A stretch of 64,000 nucleotides of DNA from Halicephalobus mephisto (lineage: Eukaryota > Nematoda > Chromadorea > Rhabditida > Panagrolaimidae). The position numbers and the translations under genes were made by a program. A model generated the notes under the pieces. That model made no database searches. It saw nothing but the letters and a program-made list of their open reading frames with translations, and was not told the DNA's origin. Of this stretch, positions 36,877 through 48,400 are shown in pieces; the first letter of the stretch is position 1, and every line of letters begins with the position of its first letter. The stretch is taken from NCBI GenBank assembly GCA_009193035.1, contig SWDT01000095.1:186001-250000 (forward strand), in the 5' to 3' direction.

Positions 36877-39278
36877 ATGTCCTTCAGATTGTTTATTTTC
36901 TACTTGATAATGATCTCATTCTGTTCGAGTCAGAAAAGTCCGGAAAACTCGGATAAAGATCTCAGGGTAAGGGATTTGAGGATATCTAGTATCAGACAAC
37001 ATCGTCCTCTAAATTCTAGTTACAATTAGTCGATTCCGAAAATCCACATCCGTCGGCAGTTGATCCGGAAGACGACGACGAAGTTTACGACAGTACTACT
37101 TTGTTGAATCTGGTGGGAGAGAAAAAAAGAATCTACTGCTTCAAACGAGACGACGGAGGAATCGGGAAACTCAGGATCAGGACGAGAAAGAAGAGATATG
37201 CCATCGAAGGTAAGTCATCTCTCGATAACCACTAAATAGTAAAAATCCAAAATTTAAGAATCAGTAAATATAAAAGTTTTTTTAAATAACAAATCCACAT
37301 CATTATTGTAATTTTTAAATAATTGTTAAGTTTTACGACAGTACACGATTTATCCAGTTTTTTAAATGAATATTTGACAATCGTTAAAAAAATCGAATTT
37401 ATTTCTGTCGTGATATCGACCGTTTCCGGAGGGGCTTAGGATTAGGTTCAATTTGTTACAAATTCGACTATTACAAAGCAGTACAAAATTACTCATTAAT
37501 TTTACATTTTCATACAAACTACTACTGTAGCTTCTTCAGGAACTTCGTGGCAAAAATTAATTCTTTTTTTTTCAATTATAAAAAATCACATAATTTGACA
37601 AAAGTTGAAAATCATAGAAATTACAAAAATAACGAAATTTGGTGAATAAATATAAAAAACTACAGGATTTTAGATAACGAAAGATCTTGCAAAAATAACA
37701 GAATATTTTCGTGACAAAAATATTACAAATTTTTCACTTTTTACGTCACACGGAATTCACGATTTCGTACATATAGAATATCTAAAGATTTTTTAGTAAT
37801 AAAAAAGAACAAACTTAAATTCAGTTTATTTATTTAAAAACATTGAAAAATATTTGGATTTTTAAATTTCCGAACAAATTACAAATTGAATTAAATTCGT
37901 AGTTAAAATTACTTTTTTCAGGATCCTATTGGGGAATCCGTCAAATCTCCTACAATATCCGTCGGGCTTCTCAAGTGCTTCCGGAAAAAACCGTCAAACG
38001 GGTGATCCGAAGGGCTTTCGATGTTTGGGAAACTCAATCTCCTTTGAAGTTCATCTACAAACCTCGAGGTCGGACTGACATTGAAATCCTTTTTGCCAAA
38101 GGGGCTCATGGTGATGGAGAACCTTTTGATGGAGAAGGCAGGATTCTTGCTCATGCTTTTTTTCCTAGATACGGTGGGGATGTTCATTTTGATGCTGCAG
38201 AACATTGGAGTCCGAACAAGTACGGTAATGGATTGGATCTGTATGCCGTTGCTGTCCACGAAATAGGACATTCCTTAGGTCTGAAGCATTCTCAGGAATC
38301 TGCAGCAATCATGGCTCCGTTTTACCAAAGTTACACCGGAAACGCACTTCATCTTCATCAAGACGATGTTCAGGCTCTGAAGAGACTCTACGGCTTCGGA
38401 GACAGTCTGGAATCCAACGAAGCCTTATTCACCGGATGGCAAAGTCCACCTGACATCTGCAACGATTTCAAAATTGACGCTTTGACGAGTCTTATTAACG
38501 GTACTGTAATAGCTTTTTCTGGAGAGTATTTTTATGAATTTGGAAAAAATATTTTTGAAAAACATTCCCCGAGGAGGATCGACGAAGTCTGGCCCGGGAT
38601 TGAAGGGGATTTAGATGCTGTTATTACGGATTCTGATGGAGACAGTTATTTCTTCAAGGTAAATTATACAGTATAGTGAAATTGTTAACTATAATCTTTT
38701 TCCAGAGTGACCGGTACTGGCTAGTTAACTCCAAAGGAATGATCTACTCCGGGTACCCCAGGAGGATCGCCAAAGGGCTTACTGACATGCCCAAAAATAT
38801 CGATGCGGGTTTCGTTTGGAGACACGACGATAATGCCTACTTTTTTAAAAGTAAGAATTTGATTACTGTATTAGTTTTTTCATAATTGTAAAAAATAATT
38901 TTATCTTGGTCCTGAAACGAACAATTATTTCAACATCGTAATTTAAATGATAAAAATCGAAAATTTAAAAAAAATTAATTTTACAAATTTTCAGATGACA
39001 AGTACTGGAAATATTCGACATACGGAATGCCCCCGGGGTACCCGAAGTCCATTTCTACCATCTTCCCCCATCTCAGAAGACCCCCTCACAGAATCGACGC
39101 TGCCATGACGTTCCCTAACGGAGATTCCTTCATCTTCAGTGGAGACCAGTATTACAAACTACTGTCGAACAAGTTTGTCGCTTCCCCGGGTTACCCTAGA
39201 CGGGCATCGTATTTTTGGTTTGGATGTCGGAAACCTGAAAAACCGAAAATGATCGAAAATAAGAGATTTGTGTTTTAA
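36877..39278 (+). CDS. Secreted matrix metalloproteinase with hemopexin domain
   Basis: Five exons (36877-36966, 37020-37209, 37922-38658, 38706-38850, 38995-39278) join in frame to 481 aa. The signal peptide is MSFRLFIFYLIMISFCSSQ. A short acidic pro-region (about 70 aa) ends in RTRKKR, a furin-type site. The zinc-metalloprotease domain carries HEIGHSLGLKHS, giving the HExxHxxGxxH zinc ligands, and the Met-turn AAIMAPF. A hemopexin-like domain follows from about residue 260, with repeats ending in DSYFFK, NAYFFK, DKYW and DSFIFSGDQYYKL. Cysteines at its start (PPDIC) and end (FGCRK) fit the single disulfide of the family. MMPs cleave extracellular matrix; C. elegans has the zmp genes, but I cannot say which is the ortholog. 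No PRCGVPD cysteine switch is visible. It carries no TM, so it should be secreted. Confidence 0.9.
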
Positions 39279-39641
39279 TCAATTATTTAGGATTTTAATA
39301 AATAAAATTCAAATAGATATTAATGCTCAAATGTAATTTTAAAATTTTCCATCATTTTAAAAAAATTATTAAAATTTTAATTTTTTAAAATAAAATAATT
39401 TTTATTTTTTAAATAAAGTAATTTTTATTTTTTGAATAAAATAATTTTTATTTTTATTAAAATCAAAATTTATCTTTTTAGTTTGTCTAAAAAAATCCTA
39501 TTTCCAAAATCCCAAAATAGGAACTAAATCCGAAGTCGATGTTTATTCAGGTTGAGTCTCAAATCGGTCAATGGTCACTTCACCTGTCATCTGGACGATC
39601 CCTGGAGGGCCAGATTCAGTCGGAATTTGTTTTATCCGAGG
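39279..39641 (+). other. Intergenic between MMP and Cys-rich genes
   Basis: An AATAAA polyadenylation signal lies about 20 bases after the MMP stop codon. A TTCAG acceptor-like site near 39546-39550 precedes the next gene. At 363 bp and the same orientation, an operon is possible but not typical. Confidence 0.4.
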
Positions 39642-41914
39642 ATGCGGTTGCTTATCTTTTTCCTGGCTTTCGTAAAACTGACCAAATGTAAGTATATATC
39701 GATTTAAGACCATTTTAGATAATTATAAATTTTCGGAAAAATTTTAATACATCTAAAATTTAAAAATATCTTTCATAAAATAATCAAGTGGATTCTGAAT
39801 TTCCGGATTCTGAAGACTAAGTTCAAAAATCTGATTTTAATTTAAAAAATTTGGAATAATTCGAAATTGCAGGTGGATCTGTTGGTGCTTCTTGTGTCTA
39901 CAGTTTCCAATGTCCCAAGAATGCCTTCTGTCACGATAAAGTCTGCAGAACAGCGAACTGTGCAATCAACAACGACTGTGCCTTAGGGGAACTCTGTCTC
40001 AAAGGAAGGGTTGATGGGATTTTGAAATTCGCCTGTTTCCCTATGGATGCCCAAACAGCAGAAAAAAGTTTATTAATTTTAATTTAAAAAAATTAAATTT
40101 AATTTCAGTGGATCTCTGTCCTGGGGGAGGGAAACCTACAGTAGGATACAGAGGACAATTAGAAACCTGCGATCTCAAAAAACAATGTTCCGGAAGATCC
40201 ATCTGTAATCCGTCTTTTGGAATCTGTTGCAGCAGTAAGTTGCTTAAAAAACATTTATTTTATCAAAACGCAAAATTGCCTAAAATAAAGTACAAAATTT
40301 TCGAATTTTTCAAAATTTTGTGGAAAATTAAAATCAAAATTTAAAAATTAAATTTTCCGAAATTCCGATTTTTTTAATTTCGAAAAATAATAATTTTATT
40401 TCACAAAATTTAATAATTCAATGTTTCAACAATGAATATTTTTTTTCAGATTTGTATTATGTCGAATTTTTTAATTTAATTTAATTTTTCAGAACTTAGA
40501 ACTTGTCCATTTCCAAAAAGTCCGTTGCTAGAGGGCTTCACCCACAAGCCCCTGATTTGTCAATTCCGAGGATCTCCCGGGATTCCCTGTCCTTTGCCTA
40601 GTTACTGCGAGTTCGAGAGTGGATTCTGTTGTGCAGACACCACTTCTGGGAAAGAAAAGAAGCCTTCAGAGTCCTCCAAACCTTCCATAGAAACTCCAAA
40701 TCCGTCTTCAGAAGCCTTCGTTGGAGACAAATGCAGCACCAAAATCGGATGTTCCGGAGGAGCCGTCTGTGTCTGTTCCAAATTTCTCCAAGATTGCAAA
40801 TGCGAGTGTCCCAAGGAAATGGGGTATACTGTAGGTCCAGATGGAAGAACATGCAAAAGAACAAGAAGAAGACTGAAGGAGAAATGCCGTTCAGACATGG
40901 AATGTCAGGCAGCTTTTGCAGAATGCACTTCTGGAGGCTGCAGATGCAAGTCAGGGTTCCAAAGAGACGGTAATGGGGGTTGTAAACCCGTGGCTTACAA
41001 ATGTGTAAATCACGCAGAACCTCTGAAATTCGACAACAAACTTGTGACTTGTGTCGTTCAGAAAACGAACAGAGACGATGATTTAAGTATCGACAATGCC
41101 TTAGGGGATAATTCGACTTTACAGTACTCTCCAGACACACTTTCAAATTCACCATCAAAAGACAAAAGATGTCCTTCACATTACTACTGTGTAGCAGTTT
41201 TCGATGTTCCTAAAAAACCAAATCTCTATCAAGGTTTCTGTTGTCCTTTGCCCCAGCCAGACATCCCCGTCTGTCCTGTCGGCATTCCTCATGCTTCGTC
41301 ATCAGCTCCAAACTACGGTTGTCAAGATTGTCCTATGGATCATTTCTGTCACAAAGATTCCATCTCCACTCAAAAAGAAATCTGTTGTCCAAAACCTTGT
41401 GTTTCTCCAGATGACGTCTACGTCGACAACCAATGCTATCCCATAGCTTATCACGGAGATTCCTGTTACGTTCCTCAACAATGTGTAGGCAAATTTGCTC
41501 CATCATCTCCAGATTCCATCCACGAAGAAGTCCACGACATGGAGTGCAAAAAAGGAGTTTGCGATTGTCCTAAGGGGTACTTGATCGACAACGGAGTTTG
41601 CAAAAGAGTCGAGTGTACTGTAGGACTAAAAGGAGAACCTACCGTAAACAGTCTTGGAGGGATTCTAAAATGCAAAAAATCCAGTGATTGCAGTCAAGGA
41701 TCCATGTGCGATCCATTTAGCAAAGTCTGCTGTAAAGGAATAAACAGTAAATTTTCCTCTAAAAACTTCAAAAAAATAAAAAATTTCAGAATGTCCTTCT
41801 GGATTCGTCGAAACAGGTGAATTCTGCAAAATGGACAAATGTCGAAATTCCAATGACATCTGCATCGTTCCTAAAAACTCTAAATCCAAAATTTGCTGTC
41901 GAAAAGAAGAATAA
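39642..41914 (+). CDS. Secreted Cys-rich protein with EB and lustrin-like modules
   Basis: Five exons (39642-39687, 39873-40067, 40109-40234, 40493-41746, 41790-41914) join in frame to 581 aa. MRLLIFFLAFVKLTKC is a signal peptide. The rest is a chain of cysteine modules: CVYSFQCPKNAFCHDKVC, then C-x-C repeats, an EB-module-like unit (EKCRSDMECQAAFAECTSGG, then CRCKSGF), and lustrin-type units with CC ends (CPSHYYCVAVF to GFCCPLP; CPMDHFCHKDS to EICCP). More EB-like units follow (VQQCVGKF region to CDCPKGYLIDNGVC). No TM was seen. Such proteins are common in nematode extracellular matrix and cuticle; the function here is unknown. The donor after exon 2 (AAA|GTTTAT) is weak. The last exon ends only 61 bases from the end of the convergent TIM29 gene. 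Confidence 0.8.
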
Positions 41915-41975
41915 TTGTAAAAAAGTTGAAAATTTTTATTTTCCTACTATTTACCTAACAAAAAACTTAACTTTC

Positions 41976-42587
41976 TTATTTTTCTTCATTTGGAAATTCT
42001 TCTTTCTTGATATCGTAGTCGACAAAAGCCTTCTCTAACATCCAGAATCTATTAAAAACACCAACATCAACGACGTTTTTGAAAATCTGGTTCCATGGCC
42101 AATCTTTGAGATTCCCGTCTTGAGCTTTATAAATTTCCGTTTTTCTGTCGTAAGCTTTCCTGACAATCAAAGAAAAAAGAAGACAGTTCAAATAATCATA
42201 ACGATTTTGATTTATCATTCCTGTCCTGTCGATTAACGTTGAATCTAAAAATAAACATTTAAAAAATTTAAACAACCAATAATTACCAGCTACAGTAGAA
42301 TGGATCGAATTTGGTATTAGTCCCATTTCTAATCTCCATTCAGCTAACCGATCAAGCATTTGTTTTTCTGTAGGGTTTGTCATGACTGCAGCTATTGTCG
42401 TCCCAACTGTAGTAATGAAAGCGAAACTTCTGACTGGATGTTTCGGGATGTCTTCGATCGACTCAGTGAACACAATCTGATAGTCTTCTGATACTTGTTT
42501 GAAGTAGTCTGCAACCCTCTTGAATCCCCTGGAGATCAAAGAAGGCTTCTTGACTACTGTTTGGGCCATTGTTGAAGCGACAGACAT
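41976..42587 (-). CDS. TIMM29: Mitochondrial import subunit TIM29
   Basis: Two exons with a 42-bp intron (42245-42286) give 189 aa. The C-terminal half (YDYLNCLLFSLIVRKAYDRK, WPWNQIFKNVVDVGVFNRFW, ML-KAFVDYDIKKEEF) matches the animal TIMM29 family (the former DUF2366), which stabilises the TIM22 carrier translocase in the inner mitochondrial membrane. One hydrophobic segment (RSFAFITTVGTTIAAVM) is the expected TM helix, and the N-terminus is basic. The intron length is a multiple of three and it has no stop, so retention would insert 14 residues. The gene lies 147 bp downstream of MPDU1 on the same strand, with a TTTTTAG acceptor 10 bases before the ATG, suggesting an operon position. Confidence 0.85.
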   Translation of the reverse strand: MSVASTMAQTVVKKPSLISRGFKRVADYFKQVSEDYQIVFTESIEDIPKHPVRSFAFITTVGTTIAAVMTNPTEKQMLDRLAEWRLEMGLIPNSIHSTVAGNYWLFKFFKCLFLDSTLIDRTGMINQNRYDYLNCLLFSLIVRKAYDRKTEIYKAQDGNLKDWPWNQIFKNVVDVGVFNRFWMLEKAFVDYDIKKEEFPNEEK

Positions 42588-42734
42588 CTTAAAAATCCTA
42601 AAAATATAAAAAAATCGAAAACAGGTATGACGCCAGATAAAACTGGTTAATTCAATAATTTCCCATGACTCTTATTTATTACCCTTTAAAAATAGAACGA
42701 AAGTGAGTAATACTTAGTGCATTATTGCCTTAGG
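42588..42734 (-). promoter_or_regulatory. Operon-like intercistronic spacer
   Basis: Read on the minus strand, this 147-bp spacer has an AATAAA signal (42682-42677) for the MPDU1 transcript, then ATACCTGTTTT, close to the UAYYUU-type Ur element. A TTTTTAG acceptor ends at 42598, 10 bases before the TIM29 ATG. This is the layout of SL2 trans-spliced nematode operons. Confidence 0.5.
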
Positions 42735-43640
42735 CTACTGCTTTTTCTTCTTAGATTTTTCGTCGTTGCCCCAGTAGATGAAGAACTGAGCGAAAATTAC
42801 TCCATTCAACGTGGTGGCAATCACATACAGCATAAGCACGAGCTTGTCATCTGTTTCTGTCAGTGTTGTGAGGATTCTGGCCAGACATCCACCGAATTGA
42901 AGGGCTACAGTGACGAGAGCAAGTTGGCCAGTTGACTTGTTTTTGAAATTCGCAGAGATTTGGATTCCCTAAGATACATTAAAGAAGAATATAACAACAA
43001 AAGTAATTACCTTGGAAACCACCATTAGAGGAATACCCGCAGCTTGAACAGCATAGATTACTTCAAACGGAATGTAATGGTAGAAAATAGCACAGCCAAG
43101 AGCCCAGAAAGCGGCCAAGAAAGCGAAAGTATAGGACGAATGATCAGAATAGTAAATAATCTGCATAATTATGATAGCCATCTGGATAGCAACGAAAAGT
43201 GAATCCCCGTATTGGCTGAAAACGAATTTTTTCTCATAGGAATAGGCGACGGTCCCGAGAGCAGGAACCAAACCAAGAAGCATGGAAAGAAACGAGATTC
43301 CTTCTGCAGATTGAGCTCTGGAAATCTTGATGATTTGGGGCAAGAACAGGAGAATGGATCCGACAGTAATGGCTAGGCCGAGAGTACGAGAAGCAACTAG
43401 AGGAACACATTCTTCTGAAAAATTAAATTTCATGTAGGAAATCCACACTAAACCAAAGAACAACAACTATCTGTCAATGTGAGATAATTATAAAGCAGTC
43501 AAGTAAATAGTAACGAAAATTAATATATAAATACTTACTGTGGAAGATGTTGAAATTAAGAACCAACTCCTCGAAGCAGTTCTTTGGAAAAATAAAGTGC
43601 AAAGTATCGTAATAATACTTTTTAAGAATATCGGCCATTT
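42735..43640 (-). CDS. MPDU1: MPDU1, mannose-P-dolichol utilization protein (PQ-loop)
   Basis: Three exons from the ATG at 43640 (about 43640-43547, 43415-43009, 42968-42735) encode about 244 aa, close to human MPDU1 (247). The N-terminal FIFPKNCFEELVLNFNIFH is soluble. Several TM helices follow, with the PQ-loop signature in LLFLPQIIKISRAQSAEGIS. The second half has the conserved GQLALVTVALQFGGCLARIL and ends in a lysine-rich DEKSKKKKQ tail, like an ER retrieval signal. MPDU1 is needed in the ER for use of dolichol-phosphate mannose and glucose in N-glycan, GPI and C-mannose assembly. It is the likely upstream gene of a two-gene operon with TIMM29. Confidence 0.9.
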
Positions 43641-45479
43641 TAGGATTCTTCTAAAAGTGAAAAATAGATAAAAATGAGCGAGAATCAATAGGAATAAACG
43701 AAAAAGAAAAATTGCAGTTAATTTCCTGAATCAAACTCCGCAAACGTCGGTTTTCGGGTCGCAGCTTGCACGCGACGAAACCGCAAGTTGCCAAGTGCTG
43801 AAAACACGCCTCTAGAAGTTCTTTGACGTGTATTCAGAATTAAATTGTATTTTTATATAAAAACCATATGACTCTTACGGGAACTATGAAGATAAAATTT
43901 ATTTTCATTTCCAGAATTGTGCAGAAATTTACGTCAAAAATTTTTAAAATAATATAATCATGTTTTTTTTGTCTAAAAAAATTTGTACACAGGTCTCTGA
44001 AAAGACTCGTTACATTAGTTTACTTTTTAGCTAATTTGGTATTTGTACTGACTGATGGGGGCGTGAACTCGAATCCCTCGGGCTGTTTTCGATTTTTTTT
44101 TACTTTATGCTTCTGAAGCATCTTTAACAAGATTCATTATTTTTCTGCTTTAGTGAAAGTGGCGATGGGACAGGCTGAATCTGGACTCATCATCTGTGGA
44201 TATGACGACAGCTTAAAAAATAAAGTTGATTCGACCAAAAGGTTCGTTTTTATTTTTCTTAATTGACTTCCATACTACAGTAATTAAAATTACGACCAAA
44301 AATTTTGTAGATGAGCATTTCTGAAAATGAGATGCTTTAAAAAGAACTAATTTTAGTTTTTTTTCAATTATTATTTGTGAAATGAAAATTGTCTGGATAG
44401 TGACTGAAAGGAACAATTTTCAGACACTATCCAAGATTGGCATTTAAGAAGGATAATGCCCAGTAATTTAGTTACTATCCTTGGAACTGAAATTGTCTGG
44501 ATAGCGACTACATAAGCTGACTGTAAACCAGTTTTAGACACTATCCAAGATTGGCATTTGAGAAGGATAGTGTCTAGTAATTTAGTCACTATTCTTATAA
44601 TAGGAATCATCAGGATAGCGACTGGATGGAATTACTTTAAACCAGTTTTATACTGTTCAAAATTATTGAATTTTATAATTAAAAACAGCGTTTAATAATT
44701 TAGTCACTATTCTTACAATAGAAATTATCAGGATAGTGACTGGTTTGAATACTTTTTTCAACTTCTGGGCACTATTTTGGTAATCTTTATCTCTAGCACA
44801 AATTCTTCGGAAAATGGTTATCCTAATTTTGTCAATAGTTCCTTAATACTGTACTAGACAGTTTGTTAAAAATTGAAGGGCAACAAGGGAATTATATATT
44901 TAAATGTATTAATTAATTATGACGAAACATTTCGTATTTTCTCGCGGTACGGTTTCTGACTTCCTTATTCATTAAATAAATCATCAAAAATTAAAAAATT
45001 ATTATTGAAAATAAAACTTTTTGCTTTTTGACTATTACTGGTGTATTCATTCAAATAACGGAAAATTCAGAAAATAACCACAGTAAAAACTACTGTAAAT
45101 TGTCAATTGATGTGTAATTTTTTAAAGATAAATAAAAAAATTTAAATTTCGTAATTTTTTAGAATAATAAATAAAATTTAAATTTAATTATTTTCATATT
45201 ACTGTATAACTTTTTAAAAATGGATAATAAAATTTAAATTTCGTAATTTTTTAATTTTTTGAAATTATAGATAACTGTTTAATTTTTTAAAAAATACGAA
45301 ATTTAAACTTTCTTATTTATCTTTAAAATAATAAAGTTTAAATTTCATTATTTTTTAATTTACTAAAATTATGGATTACTGTTTGATTTTTTAAATAAAT
45401 GATAAAATTAGAATTTTACTAAATATTTGACTTTTTAAATTTTAGATCTCGATCTACAGACCTACAAATCTCCAGAGAG
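43641..45479. other. Intergenic between MPDU1 and globin
   Basis: This is a divergent region, so both promoters should lie here. A GC-richer patch near 43740-43830 shares a motif with 85-110. A tandem repeat fills 44385-44760. A short frame from an ATG near 44172 (MGQAESGLIICGYDDSLKNK), preceded by a TTTAG, is not supported by a partner exon. Confidence 0.45.
44385..44760. repeat. ~120-bp tandem repeat with GATAGTG/CACTATCC arms
   Basis: About three to four units, each with TGTCTGGATAGYGACT, CAGACACTATCCAAGATTGG and an AGTAATTTAGTYACTATYCTT segment. The opposing GGATAGTG and CACTATCC pieces make each unit hairpin-forming. A worn copy lies near 46010-46080. Confidence 0.6.
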
Positions 45480-48400
45480 ATGTCCGACAGAGGCGAACAA
45501 TTGTCTGTTGACAGGGATTTTGAATTAGATGATAAATACCGTAGAGTACTTAAAGACCACTGGAAGACGATAATTGAACAAAGACCGGATATTTTTCACA
45601 GAACGATGCTGAAGTGCATTGAAGCGAGTCCCAAGCTTAATGAGATTATTGCCTGTGGCAGATACTGTTACAAAGATCTGACAAAATGGCCAAAGTTGAA
45701 CAGAATATGGTAAGTTTAATGACTGTGAAATTTAATTTTAAAAATGCAATTTTAATAATTACTTTGATCTATGAACAAAGTTACATCATACCTGTTAGGA
45801 CAGAAAACAGAAGCATGTTGAGCATCTTTACCAGCACAATAAGACAGGAATTAACTTTTATATATCCTTCCACACAACACAATCGTGAATCTCACTTATG
45901 TCCTACAGTATTCCACATCCCTGATATTCAGGCTATCTCTTTAAGTTTTCTTTTTCTAATTTAGTTTTCTGTTTCAACAGTAACTTGGACAGCTCAAATT
46001 AAAATCAAAGATAGTGCTCATTTTCAGTCACTATTTTTCATCAAAGTTATTTTTTAGATAGTAACTGTTAAGATAGAAAACGAAAGTATAACAACAATCT
46101 TTACTAGAACAATAAGATAAAGATAACAACTCATATATATCCCTCGTAAAAAACAACAAAAAGTCTTATTTATGCCTTACAGTATTCCACATTCCTTGAA
46201 ATTCAGGCTATTCCTTCAGGTCCTTTTTTAGTTTAGCTTCTGCTCCAACGGAAAATAAAATATATAAAAATGTTAAAATAGAAAACGAAAGTATAACAAC
46301 AATCTTTACTAGAACAATAAGATAAAGATAACAATTCATATATATCTTCCATACAAAACAACAAAAATTCTTATTCATGCCTTACAGTATTCCACATTCC
46401 TTGAAATTCAGGCTATCCTTTCAGGTTCTTTTTTCTAGTCTAGTTTCTGCTCGAACAATATCCAAGTCCTGAAATGTCTCCACATGCTCTGAAAATCGTG
46501 CAAATTCCCAGAATCACGCAAACAGTACTTTAGTACTTTCGTTTTTAGCAAAAAATATCCAAACTGAGCTTTTATAATTTTTTCAATTCTTGTGATCATA
46601 CTTTTGGTTTTTAAACTTACGTAATTTTCGACCTTTAAAGAATCATGCAAATATTAAATATGAATTTTTGGTCTCGATTGGAATGGTGAAAATTCTCAAA
46701 ACTTTTATTGAAAGAAGTTTTTAGAATAATTCGAAAAAAATTTTTATGATGAATAAAATTTTTAATTTTTAAAATTATATAAAAATTAAATTTGAATTTT
46801 GGTCTCAACTGGAAAATTCCAAAAATTCGTCTCAAGACAAATTTTTAGAATTGTGTTAAAAATATTATTTTTTTAACAATAAAATTTTTAATTTTTAAAA
46901 TTATATAAAAATTAAATTTCAATTTTGGTCTCAACTGGAAAATTTCGAAAATTCGTCTCGAGACAATTTTCGGAAATTCTAAAAAGTACTTTTAGTTTTT
47001 AATCCTATAATTTTACGACTTTCAAGAGCTGCACAAAAATCATATTTCGTAACTTTTAATTTTAAATGAAAAATTCTGAAAATTTGTCTCGAGACAGGTT
47101 TTTAGAACTAATTAAAAATCATGTCTGAAAAACAAAATTATTTTTAACTATCTATTAAATAATAAAAACCGTAAAATTTTCAATAATAAAATTTATTTTA
47201 TTTTTTTACTCAAAAAAATAAATTTTCAATAATAAAATTAATATTTTTAAAATTTTAACTGAAATTAAAAAACTTAATTTTTTTAAATTTTTTAAATTTA
47301 AAATCGAATTTTTGAATTTTATTATCAAAAAAATTATTTTCGAATTAAAAAAACTCCAAGACATTCTACCAGATGTCAGTAACGTCATACTGTAGTCCAC
47401 TTTAATGAGAAATCAGACACGTATTTCTTGGCATTATTCTAATGTCGTTACAAATCTATAAAATAAATTTTCAATATAAAAGTTAACTTTTTTTCAACAA
47501 GAAAAAAACAAAAAAATTTAATTTAAAATTAAAAAAAAAAAGACTTTTTTCAATTTAAAAAAAAACTATTTTTTTGAATTTCAAAATTTAAAGAAAAATT
47601 ATTTTTTTCAATTTCAAAATTTAAAGAAAAATTATTTTTTTTGAATTTCAAAATTTAAAGAAAAATTATTTTCTATTTTAAAAATTTACAAAAAAGATTT
47701 TTTTTAATTTCAAAATTTAAAGAAAAATTATTTTTTCTTAATTAAAAATTTACAAATTTTGCTGTAAGAAATTTTACTCATTTGTTACTCTATTTTTTGT
47801 GAAAACATGTTTTTTGAATTATCAGGTGTATTCTCATTGGATTTTAAAAATTCAATTAAAATAATACGAAAATAAAAATCAAAATCAAAGAACAATGAAA
47901 TTTAATCAAGAGGTTTCGAAATAAAAAATGTTTAATTTTTATTCAAAAAAATATTTTTTATTTTAAAAAAGTATTTTTATTCAAAAAAGTATTTTTTATT
48001 TTAAAAAAGTATTTATATTTGAAAAAGTATTTTTATTCAAAAAAAAGTATTTTTTATTCAAAAAAAAGTATTTTTATTCGAAAAAGTATTTTTATTCAAA
48101 AAAAGTATTTTTTATTTTAAAAAAGTATTTTTATTCAAAAAAAAGTATTTTTATTCAAAAAAAGTATTTTTTATTTTAAAAAAGTATTTTTATTCAAAAA
48201 AAAGTATTTTTATTCAAAAAAAGTATTTTTATTCAAAAAAAGTATATTTTATTTTAAAAATCCACTTTCGACGAAGGTACAGTAATTTTGCTTGTGATTT
48301 TCAAGATATCCATCGATGGTTTACTGTGCAATTATTGAATTCGATGATGAACGGGACCTTGTACGTCTAATGTAACTTTTATCCAGAAATTTCTAGATCT

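Noticed and set aside
40598..41179. 193-aa antisense frame across the Cys-rich gene
   Set aside because: It is the shadow of the coding exon; the sense frame has signal peptide, spacing of cysteines and consistent splicing.
44050..44100. ACTCGAATCCC resembling a tRNA T-loop
   Set aside because: No matching acceptor, D or anticodon arms on either strand.
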